A stretch of 6,927 nt of DNA from NCBI GenBank assembly GCA_015487755.1, contig WFPG01000043.1, forward strand, positions 1-6,927. The letters are read 5' to 3'. A model generated the notes under the pieces. It worked only from the letters and a program-made list of their open reading frames with translations. It searched no databases and had not been told where the DNA came from. Positions 1 to 6,758 of the stretch are shown piece by piece; the first letter of the stretch is position 1; each line of letters begins with the position of its first letter. Source of the DNA: Acidobacteriota bacterium (GTDB lineage Bacteria; Acidobacteriota; Holophagae; Thermotomaculales; Thermotomaculaceae). Both the position numbers and the translations under genes were made by a program.

Positions 1-1514
1 ATTTAGCAAAAATAAGAAAAACATTAAAAGAATTAAAATTAGGGGATGTGCTTATTTACAATTACGAATACAAAAGGTATTACAGCACCGACAGGTTTTA
101 CTCAAAGTTTCTGGCATACATGTATGAGGATAGAGACGGGTTAAAGAAGATAGGGCTGGAAAGGACATTTGACAATGTTTTAAAAGGGAAAGACGGTTAT
201 AGAACTTACTTTTTTGACAGAAGGGTAGGTTTGTACAACGAGGTAAGGCCAGTTGACGGGAAAAGCCTTGTTCTCACAATAGATTCTTCGGTGCAATTTA
301 TATGTGAAAAAATGGCGAGAAAGGCTTTGAAAAAGTTTAAAGCAGATAATGTTTATGTAATTGTTTCAAAGCCTAAAACAGGTGAAATACTTTCCCTTGT
401 GAGTGTTTCAAAGATTTACGGCAATATGAACAGCCTTATTGTAAGAGGGGCTTATGAGCCCGGCTCAACAATGAAGCCTGTTGTAGGCTCTCTTGCCTTA
501 GACCTGGGTGTTGTGAAGGAAACCGATATGTTTTACTGTGAAAACGGCAAGCTTAAAGTAAAGAACAGGGTAATAAGAGACCACGAAAGGTTCGGGAATT
601 TGAGTTTCAGGGAGATAATATGGCATTCAAGCAATGTGGGAATCTCTAAAATTGCTATGAAAATAGATGACAACGCTTTCTATAACGGGCTAAAAATGTT
701 CGGGTTCGGAATGAGAACAGGCGTCCCGTTTTACAAAGAAAGCAGAGGTTTATTCCCCTCTGAAAAAGAGTTTAACCTTCAAAGAAAGATTTCAATGTCC
801 TTCGGATACGGCATAGGGGTTACGGCGGTGCAGATGGCAACGGCACTAAATGCTGTCGTAAACGGCGGATACTATATTTCTCCCGTAATGGTTAAGGGGA
901 TATGCCAGCCTTCCACTTCTGTAATAAAAGCGAGGTTAATTTGCGAGAATCCGACGAAACAAAGAAAATGGAAGGTAATTAACCAGCAGACTTCTTCCGT
1001 AATGAGGCAGATTTTAAAGGGCGTTGTGGAAAACGGAACCGGAAGGAAAGCGGCTATAGAAGGCATTTCAATAGGGGGTAAAACAGGCACTACAAAAAAA
1101 TTACAAGGTAAAAGATATTCAAACAATTATATTGCATCCTTTTACGGGTTTTTCCCGGTAGAAAACCCTGCTATATCCGTATATGTGGTTGTTGACAACC
1201 CGAAAGGAAGATACTTTTACGGCGGAGATGTGGCTGCCCCTGTTTTTAAAGAGATTGTCCAGAAGATTTATCCCTTTTTAATAGAGGAGATATCAAACAG
1301 GGAAATACCTTTGCCTGAATTAAACAGGCCTTTGATTGTGAATAAACCTGATAGCCAAAAAGAAGACCCGCTGGGTATTAAAGGCTTGTCTTTTAGAGAA
1401 GCAATGCAGGTGTTGTCTTTAAACGGTTGCGATTGCGTGTTTGAAGGGCACGGATATGTTGTAGGGTATAAAAAAATCGGAACTAACTTTTATAAACTTT
1501 ACGGGAATATGTAA
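1..1514 (+). CDS. ftsI: Division-specific class B penicillin-binding protein (peptidoglycan DD-transpeptidase), 5'-truncated by window edge, with C-terminal PASTA domain
   Basis: FtsI cross-links stem peptides of septal peptidoglycan on the outer face of the membrane, working with the glycosyltransferase FtsW. The reading frame is open to base 3, so the N-terminal membrane anchor and most of the dimerisation domain lie outside the window. Residues encoded before about base 230 resemble the end of that domain (RYY near bases 105-113, then LERTFDNVLKGKDG). The transpeptidase motifs are all present: STMK at 465-476 with the nucleophilic Ser at 465-467, SSN at 627-635, and KTG at 1080-1088. After a proline-rich linker, bases 1368-1511 encode one PASTA-like domain (starting PLGIKGLSFREAM), a wall-binding fold seen in SpoVD/PBP2x-type proteins. 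A GTG at 48 is an unlikely start because homology continues through it. The stop codon overlaps the murE start by one base. The elongation PBP2/MrdA is possible in principle, but the neighbours favour FtsI. The family call is very secure; the division-specific role is inferred from context. Confidence 0.95.
   Translation, partial: LAKIRKTLKELKLGDVLIYNYEYKRYYSTDRFYSKFLAYMYEDRDGLKKIGLERTFDNVLKGKDGYRTYFFDRRVGLYNEVRPVDGKSLVLTIDSSVQFICEKMARKALKKFKADNVYVIVSKPKTGEILSLVSVSKIYGNMNSLIVRGAYEPGSTMKPVVGSLALDLGVVKETDMFYCENGKLKVKNRVIRDHERFGNLSFREIIWHSSNVGISKIAMKIDDNAFYNGLKMFGFGMRTGVPFYKESRGLFPSEKEFNLQRKISMSFGYGIGVTAVQMATALNAVVNGGYYISPVMVKGICQPSTSVIKARLICENPTKQRKWKVINQQTSSVMRQILKGVVENGTGRKAAIEGISIGGKTGTTKKLQGKRYSNNYIASFYGFFPVENPAISVYVVVDNPKGRYFYGGDVAAPVFKEIVQKIYPFLIEEISNREIPLPELNRPLIVNKPDSQKEDPLGIKGLSFREAMQVLSLNGCDCVFEGHGYVVGYKKIGTNFYKLYGNM
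1503..1506 (+). promoter_or_regulatory. Weak ribosome binding site for murE
   Basis: GGGA lies 7 bases before the murE ATG at 1514. It is a poor Shine-Dalgarno match, the weakest in this operon. The stop and start are fused as TAATG at 1512-1516, so murE is probably translated mainly by ribosomes that have just finished ftsI. This coupling is inferred from the arrangement. Confidence 0.45.
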
Positions 1515-2935
1515 TGAAATTGAGAGAATTGACAGAAGGGGTAAAAGTAAAAGAAGTTAATGCAGATTTGGATACAGAAATTAAAGGCTTATGCTATCAT
1601 TCCCGGAAATGCGAAAAAGGTTTTGCATATTTTGCCAGAAAAGGCTTAAAATACGACGGCTTCCGATTTATTCCCCAATGTTTTGAAAAGGGGGTTTCCG
1701 TTTTTATCGGAGAAGAGGGGTTTAAAGATTATCCGTCAATAATTGTTGAAGACATACTTGAAGCACAGGCTCAAATTTCTGCCAATTTTTATGGAAATCC
1801 CCAGGACTTTATTAAAATTATCGGGATAACCGGGACAAACGGAAAGACCACAACCGCTTATTTTTTAAAAGAGGGATTAAATGCCGGGCTTATAAGCACG
1901 GTAGATATTTACACAGGAAAGAGAATTGAAAAGGCAAGGCTAACAACTCCTGAATCAACAGATATTTTTGAGTACTTAAGAGAAATGGTAGATTCAGGCT
2001 TTAAATATGCGGTAATAGAGGTTTCGGCACATGCTTTAAGTTTGAAGAGGGTATTCGGTTTGGAATTTGATGCCGCTGTTTTTACAGGTTTTTCACAAGA
2101 CCATCTTGATTACTATAAAACTATGGAGAATTATTTAAACGCAAAATTAAAATTGTTCTCAATGCTTAAAAAAGACGGGTTCTGTGTTTTTAATACAGAT
2201 ATTGATGTTGCAAAAAGAATTGCCGATTTATGTGTTAAAGGAATAGGGGTAGGGAAAAAGGAAACGGCGGATTTGAAGATTGTTTCAATAAAAAAAAGAG
2301 AAAAGGGAATAGATGTAGTTTATTTAATTGACGGAAAAGAGATAAATGTTTCCCTGCCTTTAATCGGAGATTACAATGCCTATAATCTGGGCTTTGCCAT
2401 AGGTGTTTTAAAAGGCTTCGGCCTTGATGTCGGCTCTTTCTTAAAAAAGGTTGAAAAGGGGTTTTCCGTTCCGGGAAGGGTTGAAAAAATTGATTCTGAT
2501 AAAGGCTTTTCGGTAATTATAGATTTTGCCCATACCCCGGACGGGCTTGAAAATTTGCTTTCCTCTGTAAAAAAGCACACAAAGGGAAATTTGATAACAG
2601 TATTTGGCTGCGGCGGGGATAGGGACAGGTCAAAAAGGCCTTTAATGCTTGAGGCTGTCTGCAGGTATTCAGACAAGGTTTTTGTAACTGCCGATAACCC
2701 GAGAAACGAACCGCTTTCTCAGATTTTTGAAGATATAAAAAAAGGAGACAATTTCGGAAAAGATGTTTCATACATAGAAGACAGGAAAGAAGCAATTGTT
2801 AAAGCAATTAAAAGTGCCGGAAAAGGGGATATTGTTGTTATTGCGGGAAAAGGGCATGAAGATTGCCAGATAATCGGAGATACAAGAATCCCTTTTAGCG
2901 AGAAAGAAATTGTAGCGGAGGCGTTGAAGTTATGA
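1514..2935 (+). CDS. murE: UDP-N-acetylmuramoyl-L-alanyl-D-glutamate--2,6-diaminopimelate ligase
   Basis: MurE is the cytoplasmic ATP-dependent ligase that adds the third residue to the peptidoglycan stem peptide. At 473 aa it has normal family length. The N-terminal UDP-binding domain spans about residues 1-95. The ATP-binding P-loop is GITGTNGKTTT at 104-114. TTPES at 144-148 and the SAHAL segment at 171-175 belong to the central domain. DHLDYY at 196-201 precedes Lys211 (NAKLKLF), the expected carbamylated lysine. In the C-terminal domain, PGRVE (320-324), FAHTPD (338-343), GCGGDRDRSKRP (365-376) and GKGHE (445-449) are family signatures. DNPR at 394-397 is the established marker for meso-diaminopimelate rather than lysine. 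Two departures are visible: His29 where most members have the Asp of an N-terminal DSR motif, and Gly192 where FTN is usual. The start is fixed by the TAATG overlap with ftsI; the stop overlaps murF by 4 bases. Confidence 0.97.
   Translation: MKLRELTEGVKVKEVNADLDTEIKGLCYHSRKCEKGFAYFARKGLKYDGFRFIPQCFEKGVSVFIGEEGFKDYPSIIVEDILEAQAQISANFYGNPQDFIKIIGITGTNGKTTTAYFLKEGLNAGLISTVDIYTGKRIEKARLTTPESTDIFEYLREMVDSGFKYAVIEVSAHALSLKRVFGLEFDAAVFTGFSQDHLDYYKTMENYLNAKLKLFSMLKKDGFCVFNTDIDVAKRIADLCVKGIGVGKKETADLKIVSIKKREKGIDVVYLIDGKEINVSLPLIGDYNAYNLGFAIGVLKGFGLDVGSFLKKVEKGFSVPGRVEKIDSDKGFSVIIDFAHTPDGLENLLSSVKKHTKGNLITVFGCGGDRDRSKRPLMLEAVCRYSDKVFVTADNPRNEPLSQIFEDIKKGDNFGKDVSYIEDRKEAIVKAIKSAGKGDIVVIAGKGHEDCQIIGDTRIPFSEKEIVAEALKL
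2917..2921 (+). promoter_or_regulatory. Ribosome binding site for murF
   Basis: GGAGG lies inside the end of murE, 10 bases before the murF ATG at 2932. It is a strong match with slightly long spacing and supports this start, which shares ATGA with the murE stop. Confidence 0.7.
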
Positions 2936-4302
2936 AGGTTAGTGAGTTTGCAAAATTGATAGAAAAAGAGGCTTACAACTTTAAAGAAAGGGAAATTACA
3001 GGTTTTTCTATTGATTCAAGAAAATTAAAAAGAGGAGAGATGTTTATAGCGGTAAGAACTGAAAAGAATGACGGGCATAATTTTATAGAAGACGCAAAGA
3101 GAAAGGGCGCTTCTTCATACCTTTTAAGTTATAAAAGGAGAAGCATTGACCTTGATGCTTTTGAGAACCTGTTTTTTGTGGGGGATACTGTTTCAACATT
3201 GCAAAAGGCTGCTAAAAACCTTGTGAAACAGAGGGTTAAAAAAAGTGTTGCCATTACCGGAAGCGCGGGAAAAACCACAACAAAAGAACTTACCTATCAT
3301 ATTTTTAAGGATTATTATAAAACCCGTGCTACTGTCGGGAACTTTAACAATACTTTAGGCTTGCCTCTTTCAATTTTGAACAGGGTTAATGAAAATATTG
3401 ATTTTTTTATCGCAGAATTTGGTATGAGTTATAGAGGAGAAATTAAGAAACTTGTGGATATATTAAAACCTGATATAAGGGTATGGCTTAATGTTTTCCC
3501 TGCTCATATAGGCAATTTCGGAAGCATTGAAGAGGTAAGGGAAGCGAAAGCGGAAATACTTTTAGACCAGACTCCTGAAACCATTGTGGTTTACAATTTT
3601 GACGATATCCTTGTGAAAAGCAGGGTTGACAGGGCTGTCGGGGTTAAGTATTCATTTGGAAAAGGGGCAGGGTCAGATTTAAAAATATTAGAATGTATTA
3701 CAAATATTGACCATTCAATTTTAAAGTTTGGATTTGATGGAAGGGAATTTGAACTTAAAACAAACCTTACAGGTGAGCACAATTGCTACAATGTTGCGGC
3801 ATCAGTTTTAACCGCCTTGCTTGCTGAAATTCCTCTTGAAAAGATTAAAGAAAGGGTTGAGACATTTAAACCTATTGAAAACAGAGGCAAATTTGTTTTG
3901 AAAGAGCCTATTCTTCTTTTTAACGATTGTTATAATTCAAACCCCGAGGCTTTGAAAAGGGTTATAGAACATTTTTCTTCAGTTAAACACAATGGAAGAA
4001 AGGTTGCGATAATAGGGGATATGCTTGAATTGGGAGAATTTTCTGAAGAAATGCATAGGGAAATAGGCAGGTTTTTAGATCAAACCGATTTTGACATAAT
4101 TTTAACATGGGGTAATGATTCCCGTTTTATTAGCGAGGAAATTAAAGGCAAAGAGAACTTCCACTTTGAAAACAATACAGATGCCGCACAACAAATAAAC
4201 GGCATTATAAAAGAAGGGGATTTAATTTTTGTAAAAGCCTCAAGAGGAATGCACGGAGAGGTAATAATTGATGAAATTATAAAAAAGTGGAGTGAATCAT
4301 GA
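2932..4302 (+). CDS. murF: UDP-N-acetylmuramoyl-tripeptide--D-alanyl-D-alanine ligase
   Basis: MurF is the cytoplasmic ligase that adds D-Ala-D-Ala to UDP-MurNAc-tripeptide, the last soluble step before lipid I. The 456 aa length is typical. The N-terminal domain has the conserved DSRKL segment (28-32). The P-loop is ITGSAGKTTTKE at 108-119, followed by the family motif NFNNTLGLPL at 137-146. EFGMSYRGEI (162-171) matches the E-x-G-x-x-x-x-GEI segment. AHIGNFGS (191-198) and AKAEI (205-209) give the central-domain His192 and the probable carbamylated Lys206. The C-terminal domain shows NDCYNSNP (331-338), GDMLELGEFS (362-371) and KASRGM (435-440). It overlaps murE and murD by 4 bases each (ATGA). 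In the classical cluster mraY follows murF; here murD follows at once. No key residue appears to be missing, and the call is secure. Confidence 0.97.
   Translation: MKVSEFAKLIEKEAYNFKEREITGFSIDSRKLKRGEMFIAVRTEKNDGHNFIEDAKRKGASSYLLSYKRRSIDLDAFENLFFVGDTVSTLQKAAKNLVKQRVKKSVAITGSAGKTTTKELTYHIFKDYYKTRATVGNFNNTLGLPLSILNRVNENIDFFIAEFGMSYRGEIKKLVDILKPDIRVWLNVFPAHIGNFGSIEEVREAKAEILLDQTPETIVVYNFDDILVKSRVDRAVGVKYSFGKGAGSDLKILECITNIDHSILKFGFDGREFELKTNLTGEHNCYNVAASVLTALLAEIPLEKIKERVETFKPIENRGKFVLKEPILLFNDCYNSNPEALKRVIEHFSSVKHNGRKVAIIGDMLELGEFSEEMHREIGRFLDQTDFDIILTWGNDSRFISEEIKGKENFHFENNTDAAQQINGIIKEGDLIFVKASRGMHGEVIIDEIIKKWSES
4289..4292 (+). promoter_or_regulatory. Ribosome binding site for murD
   Basis: GGAG within the last codons of murF lies 6 bases before the murD ATG at 4299. 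Spacing is near ideal and supports the start that shares ATGA with the murF stop. Confidence 0.7.
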
Positions 4303-5612
4303 AAAACCTTCTTGTCATAGGTGGCGGGAAGAGTGGGCTTTCCGCATTGGAGTTAGGGCATTTTCAAGATTACAGATGCTTTTTATACGACGATTACCCT
4401 GACAAAATAGAAGATAGTACAAAACTTTTTCTCAACGCTTACGGGGTTGAACTTCTTGATTTTGAAAAGGTTAAAAAGATTGACTTTGATACCATAGTGG
4501 TTTCTCCCGGCGTGCCTCAAACAAATAAAGTGGTGCAATACTTTTTAGATAAAAATGCTGATGTGATTTCGGAAATAGAATTTGGTTTCAGATACTTAAA
4601 AGGAAATGTAATAGGGATAACAGGTTCAAACGGCAAAACAACCACAACTGCTATGGCAGGGCATATTTTACACGGCGAAAATATTGATACCGCTATCTGC
4701 GGCAATTACGGTTATCCATTTTGCAAAGCCCTTATAGAACAGAAATTTGAAGGCTGGTATGTGGTGGAACTTTCTTCTTTTCAACTTGAGTTAGTAAAAG
4801 ACTTTAAGCCTAAAATTGCGAGCATTTTAAACCTCTCTCCCGACCACCTTGACAGGTACAACACACTTGAAGAATACTACTTTGCTAAATTCAATATTTT
4901 TAAAAATATGGATTCAAAAACAGTTTTCTTTGCCAACGGTGAAGACGAGCAGTTAATCTCATACAGAAATAAACTTCCTTCATTTACAAGGTGGATAGGA
5001 GAAAAAACTTTGCCTTTAAGCGTTGACGAAAAGGGGATTTATTATGAAAGGAATTTGATTTTAAGGCCTGAGCAGGTGAAGTTTCAGGGTTTGCATAACC
5101 TGTACAATGCCGCTTTTGCTATTGCAATGGCATATGAGGCGGGGGTTGGTTTAAGCCGTTGTGTGGAAAAGATAAAAACCTTCAACCCGATTGAGCACAG
5201 GCTTGAATTTGTGGACATTATAAGAGGAGTTTACTTTTATAATGACTCAAAGGCCACAAACTTTGATTCCGTAAAAAAGGCTCTCTCATCTTTTAAAAAT
5301 ATCAGGTGGATTGCGGGGGGTATTTATAAAGGCGGAGATTTTGAAGACTTTTATCCATTTAAAGACAATATAAAAAAAGCGTATTTTATAGGGGATTCGG
5401 CACCTATTTTTTTAGGAAAAATGAAAGGGGTAATTGAATGTGAAATCTCAATTAACCTTGAAAATGCGGTAAAACATGCTTTTAATGAAGCGGTTTCAGG
5501 GGATGTTGTGCTATTGTCCCCTGCCTGTTCAAGTTTTGACCAGTTTAGAAATTATGAAGAAAGGGGAAAGGTGTTTAAAAGCCTTGTCAAGAGGTTAAAG
5601 AATGAATCTTGA
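4299..5612 (+). CDS. murD: UDP-N-acetylmuramoyl-L-alanine--D-glutamate ligase
   Basis: MurD is the cytoplasmic ATP-dependent ligase that adds D-Glu to UDP-MurNAc-L-Ala, the second stem residue. At 437 aa it is almost the length of the E. coli enzyme. The N-terminal Rossmann-like UDP-binding domain opens with VIGGGKSGLSA (6-16), and SPGVP is at 69-73. The P-loop is ITGSNGKTTTT at 107-117. The central domain carries CGNYG (134-138), ELSSFQLE (157-164), NLSPDHLDRY (178-187) and YFAKFNIF (194-201), where Lys197 is the expected carbamylated lysine. The C-terminal domain has PIEHRLEF (297-304), NDSKATN (315-321) and LSPACSSFDQF (406-416), all diagnostic of MurD rather than MurC, E or F. The start overlaps murF by 4 bases and the stop runs 11 bases into ftsW. 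Its position directly after murF, without mraY between, is the unusual point. Confidence 0.97.
   Translation: MKNLLVIGGGKSGLSALELGHFQDYRCFLYDDYPDKIEDSTKLFLNAYGVELLDFEKVKKIDFDTIVVSPGVPQTNKVVQYFLDKNADVISEIEFGFRYLKGNVIGITGSNGKTTTTAMAGHILHGENIDTAICGNYGYPFCKALIEQKFEGWYVVELSSFQLELVKDFKPKIASILNLSPDHLDRYNTLEEYYFAKFNIFKNMDSKTVFFANGEDEQLISYRNKLPSFTRWIGEKTLPLSVDEKGIYYERNLILRPEQVKFQGLHNLYNAAFAIAMAYEAGVGLSRCVEKIKTFNPIEHRLEFVDIIRGVYFYNDSKATNFDSVKKALSSFKNIRWIAGGIYKGGDFEDFYPFKDNIKKAYFIGDSAPIFLGKMKGVIECEISINLENAVKHAFNEAVSGDVVLLSPACSSFDQFRNYEERGKVFKSLVKRLKNES
5589..5594 (+). promoter_or_regulatory. Ribosome binding site for ftsW
   Basis: AAGAGG near the end of murD lies 7 bases before the ATG at 5602. It is a good Shine-Dalgarno match and supports the start that overlaps murD by 11 bases. 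No better-placed ATG/GTG/TTG is seen just downstream. Confidence 0.7.
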
Positions 5613-6756
5613 AAAAACAATTGTAGCGGTTTCTACAATTATCTTAACCTTTCTGGGATTGTTGCTTAACGCTTCGGTAATTACCACTAACAGTATGTTT
5701 TTTTTCAAGAGCATGGTAATAGTCAGTATAGGAATATTTTTACTTTTAATTATTATCAAATTCTTTAGATACGAATATTTGAAAAACGACTGGATTTATA
5801 TATTAGGCGGATTGCTTTTAATATCCCTTCTTATTTACATACTTATTGCTGGCAAAAAGATTAACGGGGCTCAAAGGTGGCTGTTTTTAGGGCCCTTTTC
5901 CCTTCAAGTTTCGGAATTTGCCAAATTGTATGTTGTTTTAATGGTGTCCTATGTCATCTACAAATACCACAAAAGCGAGACTGTGCAATTGATTGCATAC
6001 TTTACCGTCTGTTTGATTTGCGTTTTAATTCTTTTTGAGCCAGACCTCGGTATGAGTGTTTTTATCTTTATAACAGGCTCTCTTTTATTTATTGTTGCCG
6101 GGATGTTTAACAGGGTAAAATTGAAGGCTTCTTTAGTAATGGCATTAACCGGCTTGATTATAGCTTTTACCCTATATATTTTTTCTACAAAATTTCAGGA
6201 AAGGGTAAACTCTATGATGTCTTATCAGTTAAACAGGGTGGAAAGGTTCAGGGAAATGGTTTTTCCTTACAAACTTGATATTGATGTATCAAACTTGCAG
6301 GTAAAACTTGACCCTATAAAAATAGACAATACAGGGGTTTATTCGGAGCAGTCTTCAAAGGTGAGGCGGGCAATAGAAAACGCTACATGGTTAGGCTCTG
6401 GGTTGTCTCAGGGATATTTTACAAAGTATCTGCCTGCAAAACACAACGATTACATAGCCGTTCTTGCTTTGGAAGAACTTGGAATTGTAGGGGTATCTTT
6501 AATTGGGTTTCTTTTTTTGATTATGTTTTTTGCCATTGCAAAGATTTCATTTAGCACAGAAAGTGTATTTGTTCATTACATAACCCTCGGGATAGGGTTT
6601 GTTATTTTTATTCAGGCTTTGCTCCATTTCGGGGTAAATTTTCAGGTATTGCCTGAAAAAGGGATTTCCCTTCCATTTGTAAGTTACGGGGGCTCTTCTT
6701 ATCTATCAAATATAATAATGATTGCGCTGGTTATGAAAGCAAGGGTTAAGGGGTAA
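5602..6756 (+). CDS. ftsW: SEDS-family peptidoglycan glycosyltransferase FtsW, with divergent extracytoplasmic loop
   Basis: FtsW polymerises lipid II into septal glycan strands in the inner membrane, paired with FtsI. The 384 aa protein has about ten hydrophobic segments, near residues 6-24, 36-54, 65-83, 105-121, 127-145, 150-168, 176-194, 287-313, 322-345 and 361-379. SEDS signatures are [15 protein letters not shown] (88-102), SEFAKL (104-109), FEPDLG (145-150) and PFVSYGGSS (358-366). HND at 281-283 aligns with the usual HTD, so Asp283 is the probable catalytic residue. The large loop between segments 7 and 8 is odd. It holds roughly 16 or more extra residues (about 224-248), and ENAT (259-262) replaces the normally conserved GSGG. 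RodA or SpoVE are alternatives within the same family; position between murD and murC favours FtsW. The usual next gene, murG, is absent: murC starts 2 bases after the stop. Confidence 0.93.
   Translation: MNLEKTIVAVSTIILTFLGLLLNASVITTNSMFFFKSMVIVSIGIFLLLIIIKFFRYEYLKNDWIYILGGLLLISLLIYILIAGKKINGAQRWLFLGPFSLQVSEFAKLYVVLMVSYVIYKYHKSETVQLIAYFTVCLICVLILFEPDLGMSVFIFITGSLLFIVAGMFNRVKLKASLVMALTGLIIAFTLYIFSTKFQERVNSMMSYQLNRVERFREMVFPYKLDIDVSNLQVKLDPIKIDNTGVYSEQSSKVRRAIENATWLGSGLSQGYFTKYLPAKHNDYIAVLALEELGIVGVSLIGFLFLIMFFAIAKISFSTESVFVHYITLGIGFVIFIQALLHFGVNFQVLPEKGISLPFVSYGGSSYLSNIIMIALVMKARVKG
6748..6753 (+). promoter_or_regulatory. Ribosome binding site for murC
   Basis: AAGGGG overlaps the last codons of ftsW and lies 5 bases before the murC ATG at 6759. 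It supports that start, which follows the ftsW stop after only 2 bases. Confidence 0.65.
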
Positions 6757-6758
6757 TT

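Noticed and set aside
46..144. ATG at 46 opening a short frame overlapping ftsI in a different frame
   Set aside because: It stops after about 32 codons, has no ribosome binding site of its own and sits inside the PBP coding frame.
872..1126. Minus-strand open frame of 84 codons inside ftsI
   Set aside because: It lies wholly within the well-supported transpeptidase domain, shows no recognisable motif and has no plausible upstream signals.
2380..2795. Two overlapping minus-strand open frames inside murE
   Set aside because: They run antisense to conserved MurE motifs, overlap each other in different frames and have Ser/Pro/Phe-rich or Leu/Cys-rich compositions typical of antisense shadows of Lys/Glu-rich genes.
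3591..3782. Minus-strand open frame of 63 codons inside murF
   Set aside because: It is antisense to an intact MurF central domain with no motif or independent context.
4517..4705. Minus-strand open frame of 62 codons inside murD
   Set aside because: It is antisense to the MurD P-loop region; the Pro/Val/Ile-rich composition is a by-product of the opposite strand.
6271..6387. Frameshift or sequencing error as the cause of the divergent FtsW loop
   Set aside because: The frame stays open and conserved SEDS motifs occur in the same frame on both sides, so two compensating errors would be required.
5602..6756. Identity as RodA (elongation) or SpoVE (sporulation) rather than FtsW
   Set aside because: SEDS paralogues are hard to separate by motif, but location between murD and murC in a dcw operon with a class B PBP strongly favours FtsW. 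The doubt is kept in the confidence value.
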